Notes: a model not told the origin generated them from the sequence alone. A stretch of 64,000 nt of DNA from Zygnema cylindricum (GCA_037447655.1 JBBHKE010001377.1:312241-376240); one strand, 5' to 3'; numbered from the stretch's first letter, positions 22,322 through 32,695 are shown. A program made the numbers and translations.

Positions 22322-22751
22322 TATTCATTTTAGGTTACACATATAAATTGGCATTGATTGTTCCTACAATTTTACCGTTTTCTTTAAAAAAGCAAGCGAC
22401 AAGCGACAAGCAAGCGACCATTTTTTCTTAAGCGATTGTTTTAAATTTTAGCGATCAAGGCTACAGTAGAAGTGAACACCGAAGGCTGGAGCTTTTGCAG
22501 GATTAGGGTTTCACTTTTGTTCCTTTCTTGCAAAACTTTGTATTCTTTTTTAATATACTTAAAGAGTTAAGAGACATATACTTGTCTTAAAAAATCATTA
22601 TGCTGCAAATTCCGTATTAAAAAAATAACTTCAAACAAATTCTTGTAAGCCAATTTTTGTTTTTGTTATTAGACTTTTGTAAAACCACTTACTTTTAAAA
22701 ATAAGAAACGGTTTCTTGTAAAACTCGAGCAGTATTTTTTACTTAGACAGC
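22322..22751. promoter_or_regulatory. Upstream region of the HSP20 gene
   Basis: It contains the 5' flank of the HSP20 gene. The best heat-shock-element-like match is GGTTTCTTGTAAAACTC near 22710, which has one good TTC unit and one imperfect inverted GAA unit. A canonical three-unit element is not visible. A TATA-like TTAATATACTT lies near 22555. The true start of transcription cannot be placed. Confidence 0.3.
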
Positions 22752-23210
22752 ATGGACCTCAAAATCTTTGTAAAAGATCCTCTCCTTTCCACTGTTTACC
22801 GATCGCCGGACGAAGAATTTAGCTCTCTTTTGGACTCCTCTCATACAAAAGAAGCAAAAATGTTTCCGAAAACGGCGGTTGACATAACGGAAACTCCGGT
22901 AGAATACAAATTCGAGGCAGATTTGCCAGGAATAAAGGCAAATGAAGTGAAAGTACAGATTGAAGACGGCAATATTTTGAGCATCAGTGGAGACCGAGCT
23001 CGAGAGGAGAAACGCAATTTGAATAAGTATCACCTTTTGGAGCGTAGTCAAGGGAAGTTTCTCCGTCGTTTCCGCTTGCCTGATGACATAGATACTAACA
23101 GAGTTTTGGCAATGCATAAGGATGGAGTTTTGACTATGACTATTGCCAAAAAAGAGCCGAGAAAACCAGACGAGCCTCGTGGCGTGTCGGTAGAAGTGAA
23201 GGAAGCTTAG
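22752..23210 (+). CDS. Class II-type cytosolic small heat-shock protein (HSP20)
   Basis: An intact intronless gene of 152 codons, the usual length for plant cytosolic class II sHSPs. It is an ATP-independent holdase chaperone that forms oligomers and binds unfolding proteins during heat stress. The alpha-crystallin domain runs from about residue 40 to 138. The first strand region reads ADLPGIKANEVKVQIED, followed by LSISGDRAREEKR, the LLERSQGKFLRRFRLPDD segment, and the consensus A-x-x-x-D-GVL-T-x-T as MHKDGVLTMTIAK. The tail VSVEVKEA carries a V-x-V version of the C-terminal I-x-I anchor and resembles the I-E/Q-V-K-V-A end of class II proteins. The start is the only ATG before the conserved region and opens as MDLKIFVKDPLLS. 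No organelle targeting peptide or membrane segment is visible, so cytosolic action is inferred. Confidence 0.95.
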   Translation: MDLKIFVKDPLLSTVYRSPDEEFSSLLDSSHTKEAKMFPKTAVDITETPVEYKFEADLPGIKANEVKVQIEDGNILSISGDRAREEKRNLNKYHLLERSQGKFLRRFRLPDDIDTNRVLAMHKDGVLTMTIAKKEPRKPDEPRGVSVEVKEA

Positions 23211-24424
23211 TTTTTTGGAACATTTGTTGGAAATAAAACCTATTTGTTCGGTTACTAGAGGGGGGAGTAAAAAAATGGTGTATGAAGAGGTTTTGACGGT
23301 TTTTACTTTTTAGGCTTTGGATTTAGGCTTTGTAACGAAGGACAGTTTTGTACAAAGAAAGTGCATTAACTTCGATGCGTAACTTTGTAAGGCCAGTTTT
23401 TTGTAGTTGAACTGTGTGAATTGAAATGTTTTCGTTTTGAAAAATAAAATAAAAAATGGCAGACTTAAGAATTGTTTGGAAATGGTAGGTTTGGGATTCA
23501 AAGATGAACTCAAAAAATTTGTCTTACTAGTAGTAATTGTGAAATGAATTTGATAACGATAATTTGAGTGCCACTGATTTTGATTCCGACCAACTGACAG
23601 ATGAATTTAAAGTCTTTCCTTGAGAAACATAGTTCGTGAGAATAGTTGCAAATGCTATTGTAGTCAACCCATACTATTTCGTATTGTACAATTATATGGT
23701 ATATGCATTACCACATTTGGCGACACTTATCTCCTTTGCACATTTTACCAATGCCGTGTATTTAAGCATGTATAGCATGTATGGCATATTGTGATGAACA
23801 TTCTGGGTTTTTTTTTGGAGAACAATGTTAAGTTTATCTTTATACATTGGTATTTTTGAATACTCGCATTCTACTCCTTATCTTGAAAATTGCATCTCTT
23901 TTACTGTTAGAATAAAATGTGTTTCGTAGTTCTGTCAAAAGAATTTGATTCCCAATTTGGAAAAGCAAGCCTGAGTCGCAATCAAAAAAAATGTTGCTGA
24001 TGCATTGCAACGTGTGCGAGCTTTGTGCGTTCTTTTATTAACTTAAAATTTTATTTGATAAGTGTATGAGTTTGTCCTTTGTGCTTGGCAATGATGGTTG
24101 ACATTTTTTTCAGAATATTGGACAAAGACAGCTTGGTCCATTAAAAATTTATTTTCATTTTCTTTTCTCTCGTGTCCATTTGAAACTACATTGTTTGGAC
24201 TGATCGAAGGTGCCTATTAAAAAAGAAAAAACATCCACAGTATCAGTGTACAAGAGGAAAGAAATGTGCATTTAGTTTTCATACTCTATCATCCTCCTAA
24301 GCCGAAACTCCAAAAAATCCAAAACAAAATATACTTGCCTTCTAAACTTGTACCAAAAAGAGTTCTAAAGTCCTTCCAAATTTGTTTTTTAGCTTTTCAA
24401 AAACCGAATTTCAGATGAAATATG
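23211..24424. other. 3' flank of HSP20 and noncoding DNA
   Basis: An AATAAA at about 23232 may serve in polyadenylation of the HSP20 transcript. The remainder is AT-rich with no gene, array or element end recognised. Confidence 0.45.
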
Positions 24425-25242
24425 TAGTGTTGTGTATCGGTAAGGATTTGCCGATAACCGATATGGGCCTTTTTTCGGATTGCCGATAATCGATATATTG
24501 GTACGATATATCGACTTCGGTGTTATCGTCGATAAACAACCGATAACATCGGTTGTTTATCGGCGATAATACCGATATCGATAACTGTACGGACCGTACA
24601 GATAAATGTACGGCCAGTACACTCAACTGTACGGCCAGTACTCTCAACTGTACGGATTATTCCCCTGACACGACGCGGACCCCCTTGCCCCCGATTTCAG
24701 TAAAAAATCGCGATGTTTGCTTCATTATTTCTAATTTAGGGGGTTTTACTTGGGTTCCACGCTCCATACCCTTCCAGAATGTCCTTTTGACTGTTATTTT
24801 TTTATAAATGGCAGTTAATGGCGGCAGCCTGACAGAATTGTTCATCTGCTTTGTTCGTCTGCTCGTCTGGTTTTCGAAAAAGTTTGATTTTACAAATTTA
24901 CTATGTAAGTTAATTTTTTCGTTTCGGTACTATAGTTTTTAAAACTATAAACTATTATTTTAAATTTGTCAATATGTATGTGCCGCGATATCCGTGATAA
25001 ATTTCAGTTAAACAGGACACGGAACAGGTTCTTACACGTGGCATGCCACGCTATATAAAGCCAATAATATAATAGAGCATGTTATAAAGTACCGATGAAT
25101 GCATACTATATTTTTTTAAGTTATCACCGATATAGAATTTGTTGGTCTCGGACCGATATATCAGGACCTCTGACCATTCGATAACCGATAACAATCAGTA
25201 TCGGTGTTACCGCGATAATTTTTTTACCGATACGCAACACTA
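24425..25242. mobile_element. hAT-type non-autonomous element, copy 2
   Basis: Ends TAGTGTTGTGTATCGGTAA and TTACCGATACGCAACACTA differ at one position. The flanks GAAATATG (24417-24424) and GAAATATG (25243-25250) are a perfect 8-bp target duplication. It is 818 bp. Its left 100 bp match the right 100 bp of copy 1 in reverse complement (GATTTGCCGATAACCGATA, GGCCTTTTTTCGG), so the two are the same family in opposite orientation. A long palindrome around CGATAACATCGG lies at 24520-24565. No transposase frame. Confidence 0.95.
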
Positions 25243-25395
25243 GAAATATGATATTTTCCTCGTCGAATTCACTGTTTTCACTATTACAACAAGGTGAAAA
25301 AAAGATTTTTTTACAAACATAAATCATTAACCAAAACATGGTTCTAACTAGAAAACATACACCTCCGTTCTTTCAAACGGGAGTATACAAACAGA

Positions 25396-25608
25396 TGGGC
25401 AGGGAGAGAGTGGGGAATGGGGAGGGGGGTGGAGAGGGAGGAAGGGGGGAAGGGAGTAGAGGATAAGGGATGGTCGGGAGAGAAAGAGAGGTGCGGGAGA
25501 AGGGGGAAGACGGAGAGGGGGAGAATGGAGACAAGAGGGGATGGAGGGAGAGGAGTGGGAGAGGGGGAGGGAACGGAAGAAAGGGAGGGAGAGGTACAGG
25601 GGGAGTGA
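25396..25608 (+). repeat. Homopurine (GA/GGGA) tract
   Basis: About 210 bases that are nearly all purine on the plus strand, with few interruptions. The Gly/Arg/Glu or Ser/Pro/Leu open frames across it are composition artefacts. Such mirror-rich tracts can form triplex structures. Confidence 0.85.
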
Positions 25609-26481
25609 GAGAGAATTCTCCTCTACGGAGAAGACTCTCCCGACAATCACAATTCTTCAACGCTCCTACAAAGTTCTGTGAACAAATTTTATTCCTTGTT
25701 TGACAGATTTTAACAGAGAAAGTTTTCGACACATTTTGCTTAATATGCAAAAAAAAAATCTGAAAAATAGAAGAGAAACAAACCCTTAAAGCAAAAAAAA
25801 AGAAAAAAAAAATGCAAATTGAAAAAGCCCAGCTTTCTCCTTCAACCTCGAACTGAGTACTTCTCCATTCTTCTCCAACTAAGTTCTATCTCCAAAACTC
25901 TAAAAACTTTAACAGTATACAAAATCAAATCGTCATATCTGTCCCAATCAAATTCTGAGAATTGGAAAACCCAGCTTTGCTTCTTAAAAACCTTCACTGT
26001 ACCGAAAATTTGTACCGAAAATTTTGTCCCATCTGTACAAAACAGTTTTTGCAGAAAATATTTTGAGCATCGAAGAAACCGAACCTTAAAAATTTTCAAC
26101 AACCTTCTTTCGATTCGTTCCCAAATTTATTCCTCCTCCCTCGGAATACAAACAGTTCTCCTTCCCTTACTACTATACTAACCGCCCTTAATAATAATAT
26201 AGACAAATTCTCCACGTCCACATATTACAAAAAACTTGGGAACTTGTACCTCGGAAAAAGACTTGCTTTTCCATATTGCACTGAAAAATGATTTGACGGG
26301 CAACAGTCGGTAGTTTCCAAGAAGTATCCAAAGGTATCCTTTTCATACATATCCTTCAGGGTTTTTTTGGGGTTCAGAACTGCAACTACAACCGAATGAC
26401 GGAACAACGGAATTAACCTTTTCGATTATCCTTTTCAACATCGTCATCTTACAACTGCAAAATACAACCAAATAACGGAAA
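25609..26481. other. 3' flank of the RING gene and noncoding DNA
   Basis: No coding signature. It includes A-rich runs at 25745-25815 and probably the 3' UTR of the minus-strand RING gene next to 26482. Confidence 0.4.
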
Positions 26482-28087
26482 TTAACGTAAATTTTGTGGT
26501 GGTTCTCCTTCTCCATTCCCATCCTGTTCTCTCCTCTCCCCGCCTTCAGTCTCGACACCCATAAAAAACACCCCATCTTCCATTGGGGAGAATACCATAT
26601 GTCCCGAAGAGTCACCGGCGAGAATGTACTGCCCAGTAGGTTCCCCCAAGTTACCCTCCCCTCCCCCAAGCTCTCCCCACTGACCTCCTCCACTTACACC
26701 AGAAATAAATCGTGGAGTTTCGGAATTAAAGGAAGGATTATTGGAATCAACCTGAGGATTATTAGATTGTGGCATGTCATAAGAGGAGGGAGGACGAGGT
26801 TGATGCCTCGATAATGTTTGACTTAAAGCCTGTTCTCGAGCATTTGCCCTCTGTCTCTGTTGTTGAGACCGTTGTTCTAAACGGGAAGCCGGGGGTTGGT
26901 GCCACGTAAAAGACATACTTTGAGGGGGAAGCATAGTAGTAGCAGTAGAAGTGGAAGTAGTAGGAGGAGGAGGAGGAAGAAGCAAAGTAGTAGTAGTAGG
27001 AGTAGTAGTAGTAGTAGGAGTAGTAGAAGTAGTAGTAGTAGAAGTAGTAGTAGTAGTAGTAGTAGGAGGAGGAGGAGGAGGAGGAAGAGGAAAAGGAGGA
27101 GAAGAAACAAACACCTGAGGCTCTTGCTGTTCCCACTGTCTCTCCCATGACTGCCTCGGACTGCCTAACCCTGTCCCAGGACTTCCCAGAACCATCTCCT
27201 CGTCTTCTTGTCGGTTGTTCTGCTGATCCATTTCCTGAGCTTCTCTCTGACCACTCCCTCCAGTCCCTCCTCCCTGTTGCTCACTCCCTTGTTGCTGTTC
27301 ACTCCCTCCTCCCTGTCGGTTTGAGGGAAACCGGGGCCAAAGCCAAGAGAGAAGAGACCCAGCTCCTCCAGACGCTCTCCCCCCAGCCCCTAATGTCACT
27401 GAATCTCGGCTGACAGTAGGTCCAGACACACCGGCAGTACCACTCGCAAGCAACTGGGCTCCCCCTCCACTCACAGAACCGTCTGAGCTCTCACTCCCAC
27501 TCGGACTCGTTACCGCCCCTCCCACTGCCGCCCACACACTGCTGTTATCACTTGTTCTCGAAACTGTATTAGGGTTTCCTCCTCCTCCTCCTCCAGAGCC
27601 GTCAACATTTACTTGTCGAGAACCTCCAGCCCCCGAACCAGAAGCTCCTCCTCCACCTCCATGTCCTTCTCCTCCTTGTCCTCCTTGTCCTCCTCCCACA
27701 AACCCTCCGGGATCAGCCATAGTTCCTCCTCGACCGTGTCTATCCAATGCTCTCTCCCAGAGCCCCCGTCTCTCACGAACCTCGTTTCCCGGAGCCCCAC
27801 CTGCTCCTCCTGCTCCTCCTCCTCCAGCTTTGCGAGACTCATAGTCTTGGTCGTCTGTAGGCATTTCAAACCGACAAACCGGACAAGAATTGTGTTGTTC
27901 GAGCCACGGTAAAATACAATCTTGATGATAGAGATGTTTACAAGCCATTTTTCTCACAGTTTCTCCCACTTCAAAAACATCCTTACAAACGGCACATTGA
28001 GAAGCGTCCGATAACAAGTGTGCTTCGGTAATAAGAATATGAGGCATGGCTTCTATGGCAGATTTTGAGGCCGGTGGAGTCCCGTAC
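26482..28087 (-). CDS. RING-H2 E3 ubiquitin ligase (BTL/RNF126-like), exon 3
   Basis: This exon starts after the acceptor TTTCCAG and ends at a stop at 26482-26484. It encodes YGTPPASKSAIEAMP, then a complete C3H2C3 RING-H2 finger: CAVC, later CKHLYHQDC, then CPVC within LPWLEQHNSCPVCRFEMP. This is the signature of the plant zinc-ribbon plus RING family that includes BCA2/BTL proteins and animal RNF115/RNF126. Such proteins transfer ubiquitin from E2 enzymes to substrates. After the RING about 440 residues of Gly-, Ser-, Gln-, Pro- and Thr-rich low-complexity sequence follow, much longer than usual for the family. A (TAC/TCC)-type triplet array at 26938-27075 encodes poly-Thr. The splice phase fits exon 2: AA plus G completes the Lys codon of DPNKYGTPP. 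Confidence 0.92.
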
Positions 28088-29116
28088 CTGGAAAGGAAAA
28101 ACAGAAAAAAAAGGATTGGAAAAAACGTCAGGTTTCGCAAGAGTCTGTGGAAATTGTGCGAAAATGGAGGAAGAACAAAAATCAGGCAAAATCGTGAAAA
28201 TTTGATATGAACTCATGTAAAATAGGATACTCAAATAAGGACCGAGGAAAAAATCTATCAAAATCATGCGGTAGTGCCAGAAAATGTGTAAAAATTGACA
28301 AAAACTTGTGCAGCACTCCTGTTATGTAATCTTAATGAATTGGACCGTTTCCTGATTATATTTCATTATATATTACCACAGGTTTAATGTTTTGCTGCAG
28401 ACACCATAGATGCAGCTCTACAAAATGGACTAAACCTCAAAAACAATAGAGAAAACAAGAAAAGAAAGACCACAATGGAAATAAAGTCGGAATTTCCAAA
28501 TAAGGAAATCTACCATCAAACATTTTGAATCATAGTGGCACATGGCTTTGCAGGTACATTGCTTAGAAAACTAATTAAAATAGGTTGAAAGTAATTGAAA
28601 CAAACTAAACTTAACAAGAAGAGTTTATAAGACTTGCCATAGGAAAAATGAATTATAACAATTATCATGATTGTAAGGAACTGCAGCAAATAAAGGTGAC
28701 AAAATCTCTTATTATGATCAGTTAGTTCACGAATAAAAGACATTCACTTATGAGAGGATTTTTTGAATAACTCACCAGGCCCGTTTAGTTCTCAAACAAA
28801 GAATATACCCACTTACAAAAGGAGGTTTTCTAAATAACAAACGTATTGAAGGAGGTTTTCTGAATCAACTCAAAATATTGAGATCGTTTAGACCTCAAAC
28901 AAAGGATTTACTCACTTATTGAAGGAGGTTTTTTAGAATAAGTCATTTATTGGAGGAGGAATTTTGTATAACTCACTGGGATCATTAAATCTCAACAAAG
29001 GATATATTCACTTATCGAAAGAGGTGTTTTTGAAATAACTAACTTACTGTGATCATTTAAATCTCAAACAAAGGAAATACTCACTTACTAAAGGATGAAT
29101 ATTTAAAACAACTCAC
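28088..29116 (-). repeat. Intron 2 of the RING gene with splice-donor-like repeats
   Basis: The intron runs from donor GTGAGT (29116) to acceptor TTTCCAG (28088). Its first 380 bases hold imperfect tandem units 70-105 bp apart, marked on the plus strand by CTCAAACAAAGGAT-like words at 28791, 28894, 28991 and 29063. Each unit also carries a copy of the exon 2/intron 2 junction (ACTCACTTATTGGGATCGTT on the plus strand). Confidence 0.8.
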
Positions 29117-29262
29117 TTATTGGGATCGTTTTCGGCCAATTGCTGAAGAAGCTGTTCAAAACCAGGTCCGAGAAAATAATCGCTTAAATTACCCTGAAGA
29201 CGTCGGGCCCCCTGCCCATTTCCATTGTCCACATATACCTCCAAATGGCCGTTGAACAATTG
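29117..29262 (-). CDS. RING-H2 E3 ubiquitin ligase, exon 2
   Basis: A 146-bp exon bounded by acceptor CTATGCAG and donor GTGAGT. It encodes the family's conserved linker before the RING: a GNLSDYFLGPGFEQLLQQL block followed by AENDPNK. This block is highly characteristic of plant zinc-ribbon RING ligases of the BTL/CIP8 type. Splice phases to both neighbours are consistent. Confidence 0.93.
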
Positions 29263-30677
29263 CTGCATAGACAAAAACGACAAAAATAAAAAAAAGGGGG
29301 AAAAGAAAACAAAAACAAAAACAAAAACAAAACCACGTCGGCACCAACATGACGTTTCCGTTGTATACCTCTAGATAACCACAGAACAATTGCTGATAAA
29401 AAATCGCCAAAAAAAACATAAAGCAAAAAGAAAAAAATAAAATTCCACTTACACCTAAACCTAAACCGCCTAAACCTACACCTAAACCAAAACAGAAACC
29501 GAAACCTAAACCTAGATCTAAACCTAAAACAAAAGCAAACATAACCAAAAGCTAAACCCAAACCAAAACAGAACAAAAACCTAAATTTGAACCTAAAAAA
29601 CAACCAAAATCTAAAACTTAACCAAAACCTAAACCTAAACCACACAGCCCATTTGCAAACCCATCACGTTCACAAATTCCAAACTAAATGCAACCCTAGT
29701 TTTTCTCGTGTGAAACGCACGGAAATGTCGATTTAAAAACCAGCGAAAGATACAGGATAAATTGGTTAGATATTTTTTGGCAAATCAAGAGTAATAGTTG
29801 AAAAGCAATTTAATCTTCGTATGGAAACAAACCCTAAAAGTAAACAAAAAAGGAAAGCGCAAATCTAATAAACAGAAAAAACATAAAAATTATGAGGCAG
29901 TAACTAAAGGCGCAAACATAAATTATAGCATTGGTTACAGCCCTATGCTGAAGGTTGTTTTTTATAAATTATTTTTTAAAGGTAAAGAAAACATCAAAAT
30001 ATTAGCAGCTGCTGCCCAAATTATAGAAAAAGGGAAAAGATCGAATTTATGAGCAGAATTTGTAGGGGTAGGGAGAGGAGGGGGAAGAGAGAAAGAAATA
30101 GAGAGGAAGAAAGAGAGAGGGGAAACAAGAGAGAAAAAAACAAACTGGGAGGGAGAGGGACAGAGCAAGGAGAGGAGTAGAGAGAGGCAGAGAGAGAGAG
30201 AGGGGGGGAGAGAGAGAGAGAAAATTCATAACTTGTTTCAAAAGGTAAGTATAACAGCTAATTTAACAGCTGAGCTCTCCAAAAACCCTAAATAAAAACT
30301 AAAAAGCGTCGATCAGAATTAATTTGTGCAAAAACCTAAAAATAAATAAAAAGGAGGTAAATAAACCATCAAAGGTAGCAATGGAGCCGCACAAACCCTA
30401 AAATAAAAAAAACATGCATAAATAAAGGATTCTGTAAAAGTGCGAACAAAGTCCGACAGATTCCAAAATGTAAACGCAAAAAAACAAAAAAAAAAACGGA
30501 TTCCACACATCATGTGTGACTATTTTAACAACACGATATAAGCTCAGATCAAAACACTAACAAGAGAGGATACGACAAACACAACATGAAGAAAAAAAAC
30601 AATAAAAGAAAAAGTGAAGCACCAATAATTTGAAACAACAAAAACAATTGAAAAAAAGGTAAAGCAAAAATTCTTAC
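29263..30677 (-). other. Intron 1 of the RING gene
   Basis: From donor GTAAGA (30677) to acceptor CTATGCAG (29263). It contains a CCTAAA-like degenerate array (about 29445-29642) and a GA-rich tract (30059-30225). No exon was recognised inside. The Phe/Leu-rich open frames are shadows of these repeats. Confidence 0.85.
29445..29642. repeat. Degenerate CCTAAA (telomere-like) array in intron 1
   Basis: About 200 bp made of CCTAAA hexamers with variants CCAAAA, CCGAAA and CCTACA. The common plant telomere unit is CCCTAAA, so this is a one-base-shorter, degenerate relative. Confidence 0.8.
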
Positions 30678-31503
30678 TCTCATCTGTGCCTGTACCATAA
30701 GCATAGGATTTATCTGAGGACCTCCTCCTCCTCCTCCTCCTCCTCCTCCTCCTCCTCCTGCTGCACCTTCACCGGCATCTCCTCCCACCCCTCCCGCTCC
30801 CCCTCCTGCACCCGTTCCACTCCCTCCTCCTACTCCTCCCCCTGTTCCTCCCCCTACCCCCCTCTCCTGAGCTGCCTGAGCAGCACTCAGCTGCGCCATT
30901 ATTGCCTGCATGGCTTCCAAAAGAGAGGCAGCTCCTCCCCCTCCCTCTCCTCCCCCTCCGCCTCCTCCTCCCCCCCCCAAATTAAACACCCGATGAGTCC
31001 GTCGAGCATGCTGGTGGGGGTCCTCTTGAGAAATGGTAAACTGAGAAAGAAGACTGGGGCCCCCCCCCCCCCCCTCCCCCTCCCCCTACCCCTCCCCCTC
31101 CCCCTGCCCCTCCCCCTCCCCCTACCCCTCCCCCTACCCCTCCCCCTCCCCCAGGGAGCTGAAACACATTCACTCGTCCGATATTCGCCCGAGGGGGGGG
31201 GAGAGGGAGAGGGAGGGGAGGAGGAGGAGCTTCAGCCGTACCATCCGTACCACCAGCCATGGGTCTCGGAAAGGGGGGTAGAGAGAAGGGTCCAGGAAGG
31301 GTGGGAGGGTCATCGGAGATTTCTTCTATGAAGCCGCCTTGGCAGGAAGGGCAGACGACGTCATCAGAGGGAGGAGAGGGAGAGGGCCGTACAGTTTGGT
31401 TGCACATGTGGCACCAATAGAGGGATGCGCCTCCTCCCCCTCCCCCTCCCCCTCCCCCTCCTCCGGGGATGTTGGCTGGTAAGGGATTGGGAAAGGTAGA
31501 CAT
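30678..31503 (-). CDS. RING-H2 E3 ubiquitin ligase, exon 1 with zinc ribbon
   Basis: Starts at ATG 31503 with MSTFPNPLPANIP, a poly-Gly run, then the N-terminal zinc ribbon YWCHMCNQTVR ... VVCPSCQGGFIEEI, where two CxxC pairs bind one zinc (zinc_ribbon_9). Pro- and Gly-rich linkers follow. The frame from the ATG ends at a TAA near 30982, but a second frame, open from the C15 run at 31060-31074 onward, reads FTISQEDPHQHARRTHRVF and then AASLLEAMQAIMAQLSAAQ up to the donor at 30678/30677. The three exons total 2578 bp, that is 3n+1, so a single extra base in the homopolymer would explain the break. A sequencing error or length polymorphism is more likely than a dead gene, as all other frames and splice sites are intact. 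Confidence 0.88.
31060..31157. repeat. C-run and CCCCCT/CCCCTC low-complexity coding tract
   Basis: Fifteen C bases (31060-31074) followed by CCCCCT-type repeats. On the coding strand these are glycine codons of exon 1. The apparent frameshift of the RING gene lies here. Confidence 0.9.
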
Positions 31504-31575
31504 TTCTCTCTCTCTCTCTCTCTCCCCCTCTCTCTCTCTCTCCCCCCTCTCTTTCTCCCTCTCTCTCTCGCTTCC
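31504..31575 (-). repeat. (GA)n/(CT)n leader microsatellite of the RING gene
   Basis: Directly before the ATG on the minus strand the sequence is GAGAGA-rich for about 70 bases, probably in the 5' UTR. GAGA-rich leaders are common in plant genes. A promoter TATA box could not be placed. Confidence 0.75.
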
Positions 31576-31804
31576 TCTCTCTTACAAACAATCTGAAAGT
31601 TGAGGAGTTTTCCTCAGAATCTCTGACTTTCAAAAATCTTGCAAATTTTTTTCAAATTTTTGCAAAAATTCTCCAGGATTTGGAAAAGCAGCTGCTGCAA
31701 AATCTGCGAAATTTCCTGGAAGCTTCTGACAGGTTTTTCCGAGTCACAGATTTTTGAGAAATTATGGAAGGCTGGACTGCAAAGACGAGCAGGATAGAAA
31801 AAGA

Positions 31805-31847
<43 letters not shown>

Positions 31848-32052
31848 ACAGAAGAAAGGACTAGTGGAATTCTTGCTGGAGAAGAAAACTGAAGAATCGC
31901 AGATTGTTTCTTCTGTACGGCAAAAAAAGAAACTGCAGATAACTTGTACGGATTTGCTGCAGTTGCAGGGAATTCGAAGTTGTACGGATCCCCACGGGCT
32001 TACAACATCATTATGTGTATATTTAGTTACACATACATATAAATACTTGTGT
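31576..32052. other. Spacer between two minus-strand genes with a 40-bp A run
   Basis: Contains an uninterrupted run of 40 A on the plus strand (31806-31845) and AT-rich DNA. It should hold the 3' UTR of the membrane-protein gene and the promoter of the RING gene. No coding evidence. Confidence 0.6.
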
Positions 32053-32156
32053 CTAATTAATATTATACACAAGCCGGACAACTATTTCAATTTTTTTTTT
32101 TTTTCCGCTAAATCGGCTATAAACACTACCAGCCTCGTCTCCGTTTCGGAATTGCC
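32053..32156 (-). CDS. Small membrane protein gene, last exon
   Basis: On the minus strand the acceptor GAAATTTCAG precedes 32156. The exon adds QFRNGDEAGSVYSRFSG, a short lysine run and a hydrophobic tail, ending at TAG 32053-32055. Joining it to the exon ending at 32300 keeps the reading frame (G plus GG gives Gly), which supports the model. The tail after the Lys run crosses a 14-T homopolymer and so is less certain. Confidence 0.5.
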
Positions 32157-32299
32157 CTGAAATTTCAAATCAAACAGAAACCCAAAAAACAAACAAAAGA
32201 AGTCAAATATTACTTTCCTTGTCACTACTTGTCCCTCTTGCATTCATATGTAAAAAACTACCAAGAAAATCGAAAAAGATCTCACTTAAAATTACTCAC

Positions 32300-32600
32300 C
32301 TGATTTCATACCAGCGTCGTAAAACTCGTCTTTCCAGAAAGATCCTCCTGATTTCCCTTCGTTATATTTCCTTTCAAAAAATTTGGGTCGACAAAATCTC
32401 AAAATCAAGAGAAAAAGTAGTCCCAGAAAGATGGCTGTGGTTGCTGCTCCAATGGCGGCCCCCTCCCAAGCCGCCCGTTTTTCGTCGAGACGTGACCGGT
32501 TTTCAGTTGTAGAACCGGGTAAAATTTCCGGAGGAGAGGGAGATGGAACGATTTTGTATGGAGTTTCTGTTCCTTGAAGAGTATCTAATACTCTAAAAAG
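32300..32600 (-). CDS. Small single-pass membrane protein, upstream exon (5' end unresolved)
   Basis: The frame reads GTETPYKIVPSPSPPEILPG, a charged stretch, then a strong transmembrane segment AIGAATTAIFLGLLFLLIL, a basic residue cluster and a Gly/Ser/acidic cytosolic-looking tail up to FYDAGMKSG. The exon ends in the consensus donor CAG|GTGAGT at 32300/32299. The Pro/Ser/Thr segment before the helix and the basic residues after it suggest a type I-like single-pass protein, but no signal peptide is visible because the 5' part is not resolved. Acceptor-like AG sites lie at 32575-32610. The frame stays open to 32915, but that part is a minisatellite. No family was recognised. Confidence 0.45.
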
Positions 32601-32695
32601 CTCAATCAGTATATAAATAAGAGAACTTTGTTCGCCTTTCTGGAAACCCTTATATAGGCGGTATGCGGTGTGTCTGTCTTGGTTTTTTTCTGTCC

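Noticed and set aside
22690-22740. Heat-shock element upstream of HSP20 as a firm call
   Set aside because: Only an imperfect TTC/GAA pair was found near 22710, and AGAAACGGTTTCT has the wrong spacing.
26777-27150. Poly-Leu, poly-Tyr/Ser and poly-Arg open frames across the triplet repeats
   Set aside because: They are other-frame readings of the poly-Thr/Pro part of the RING gene, with no independent coding evidence.
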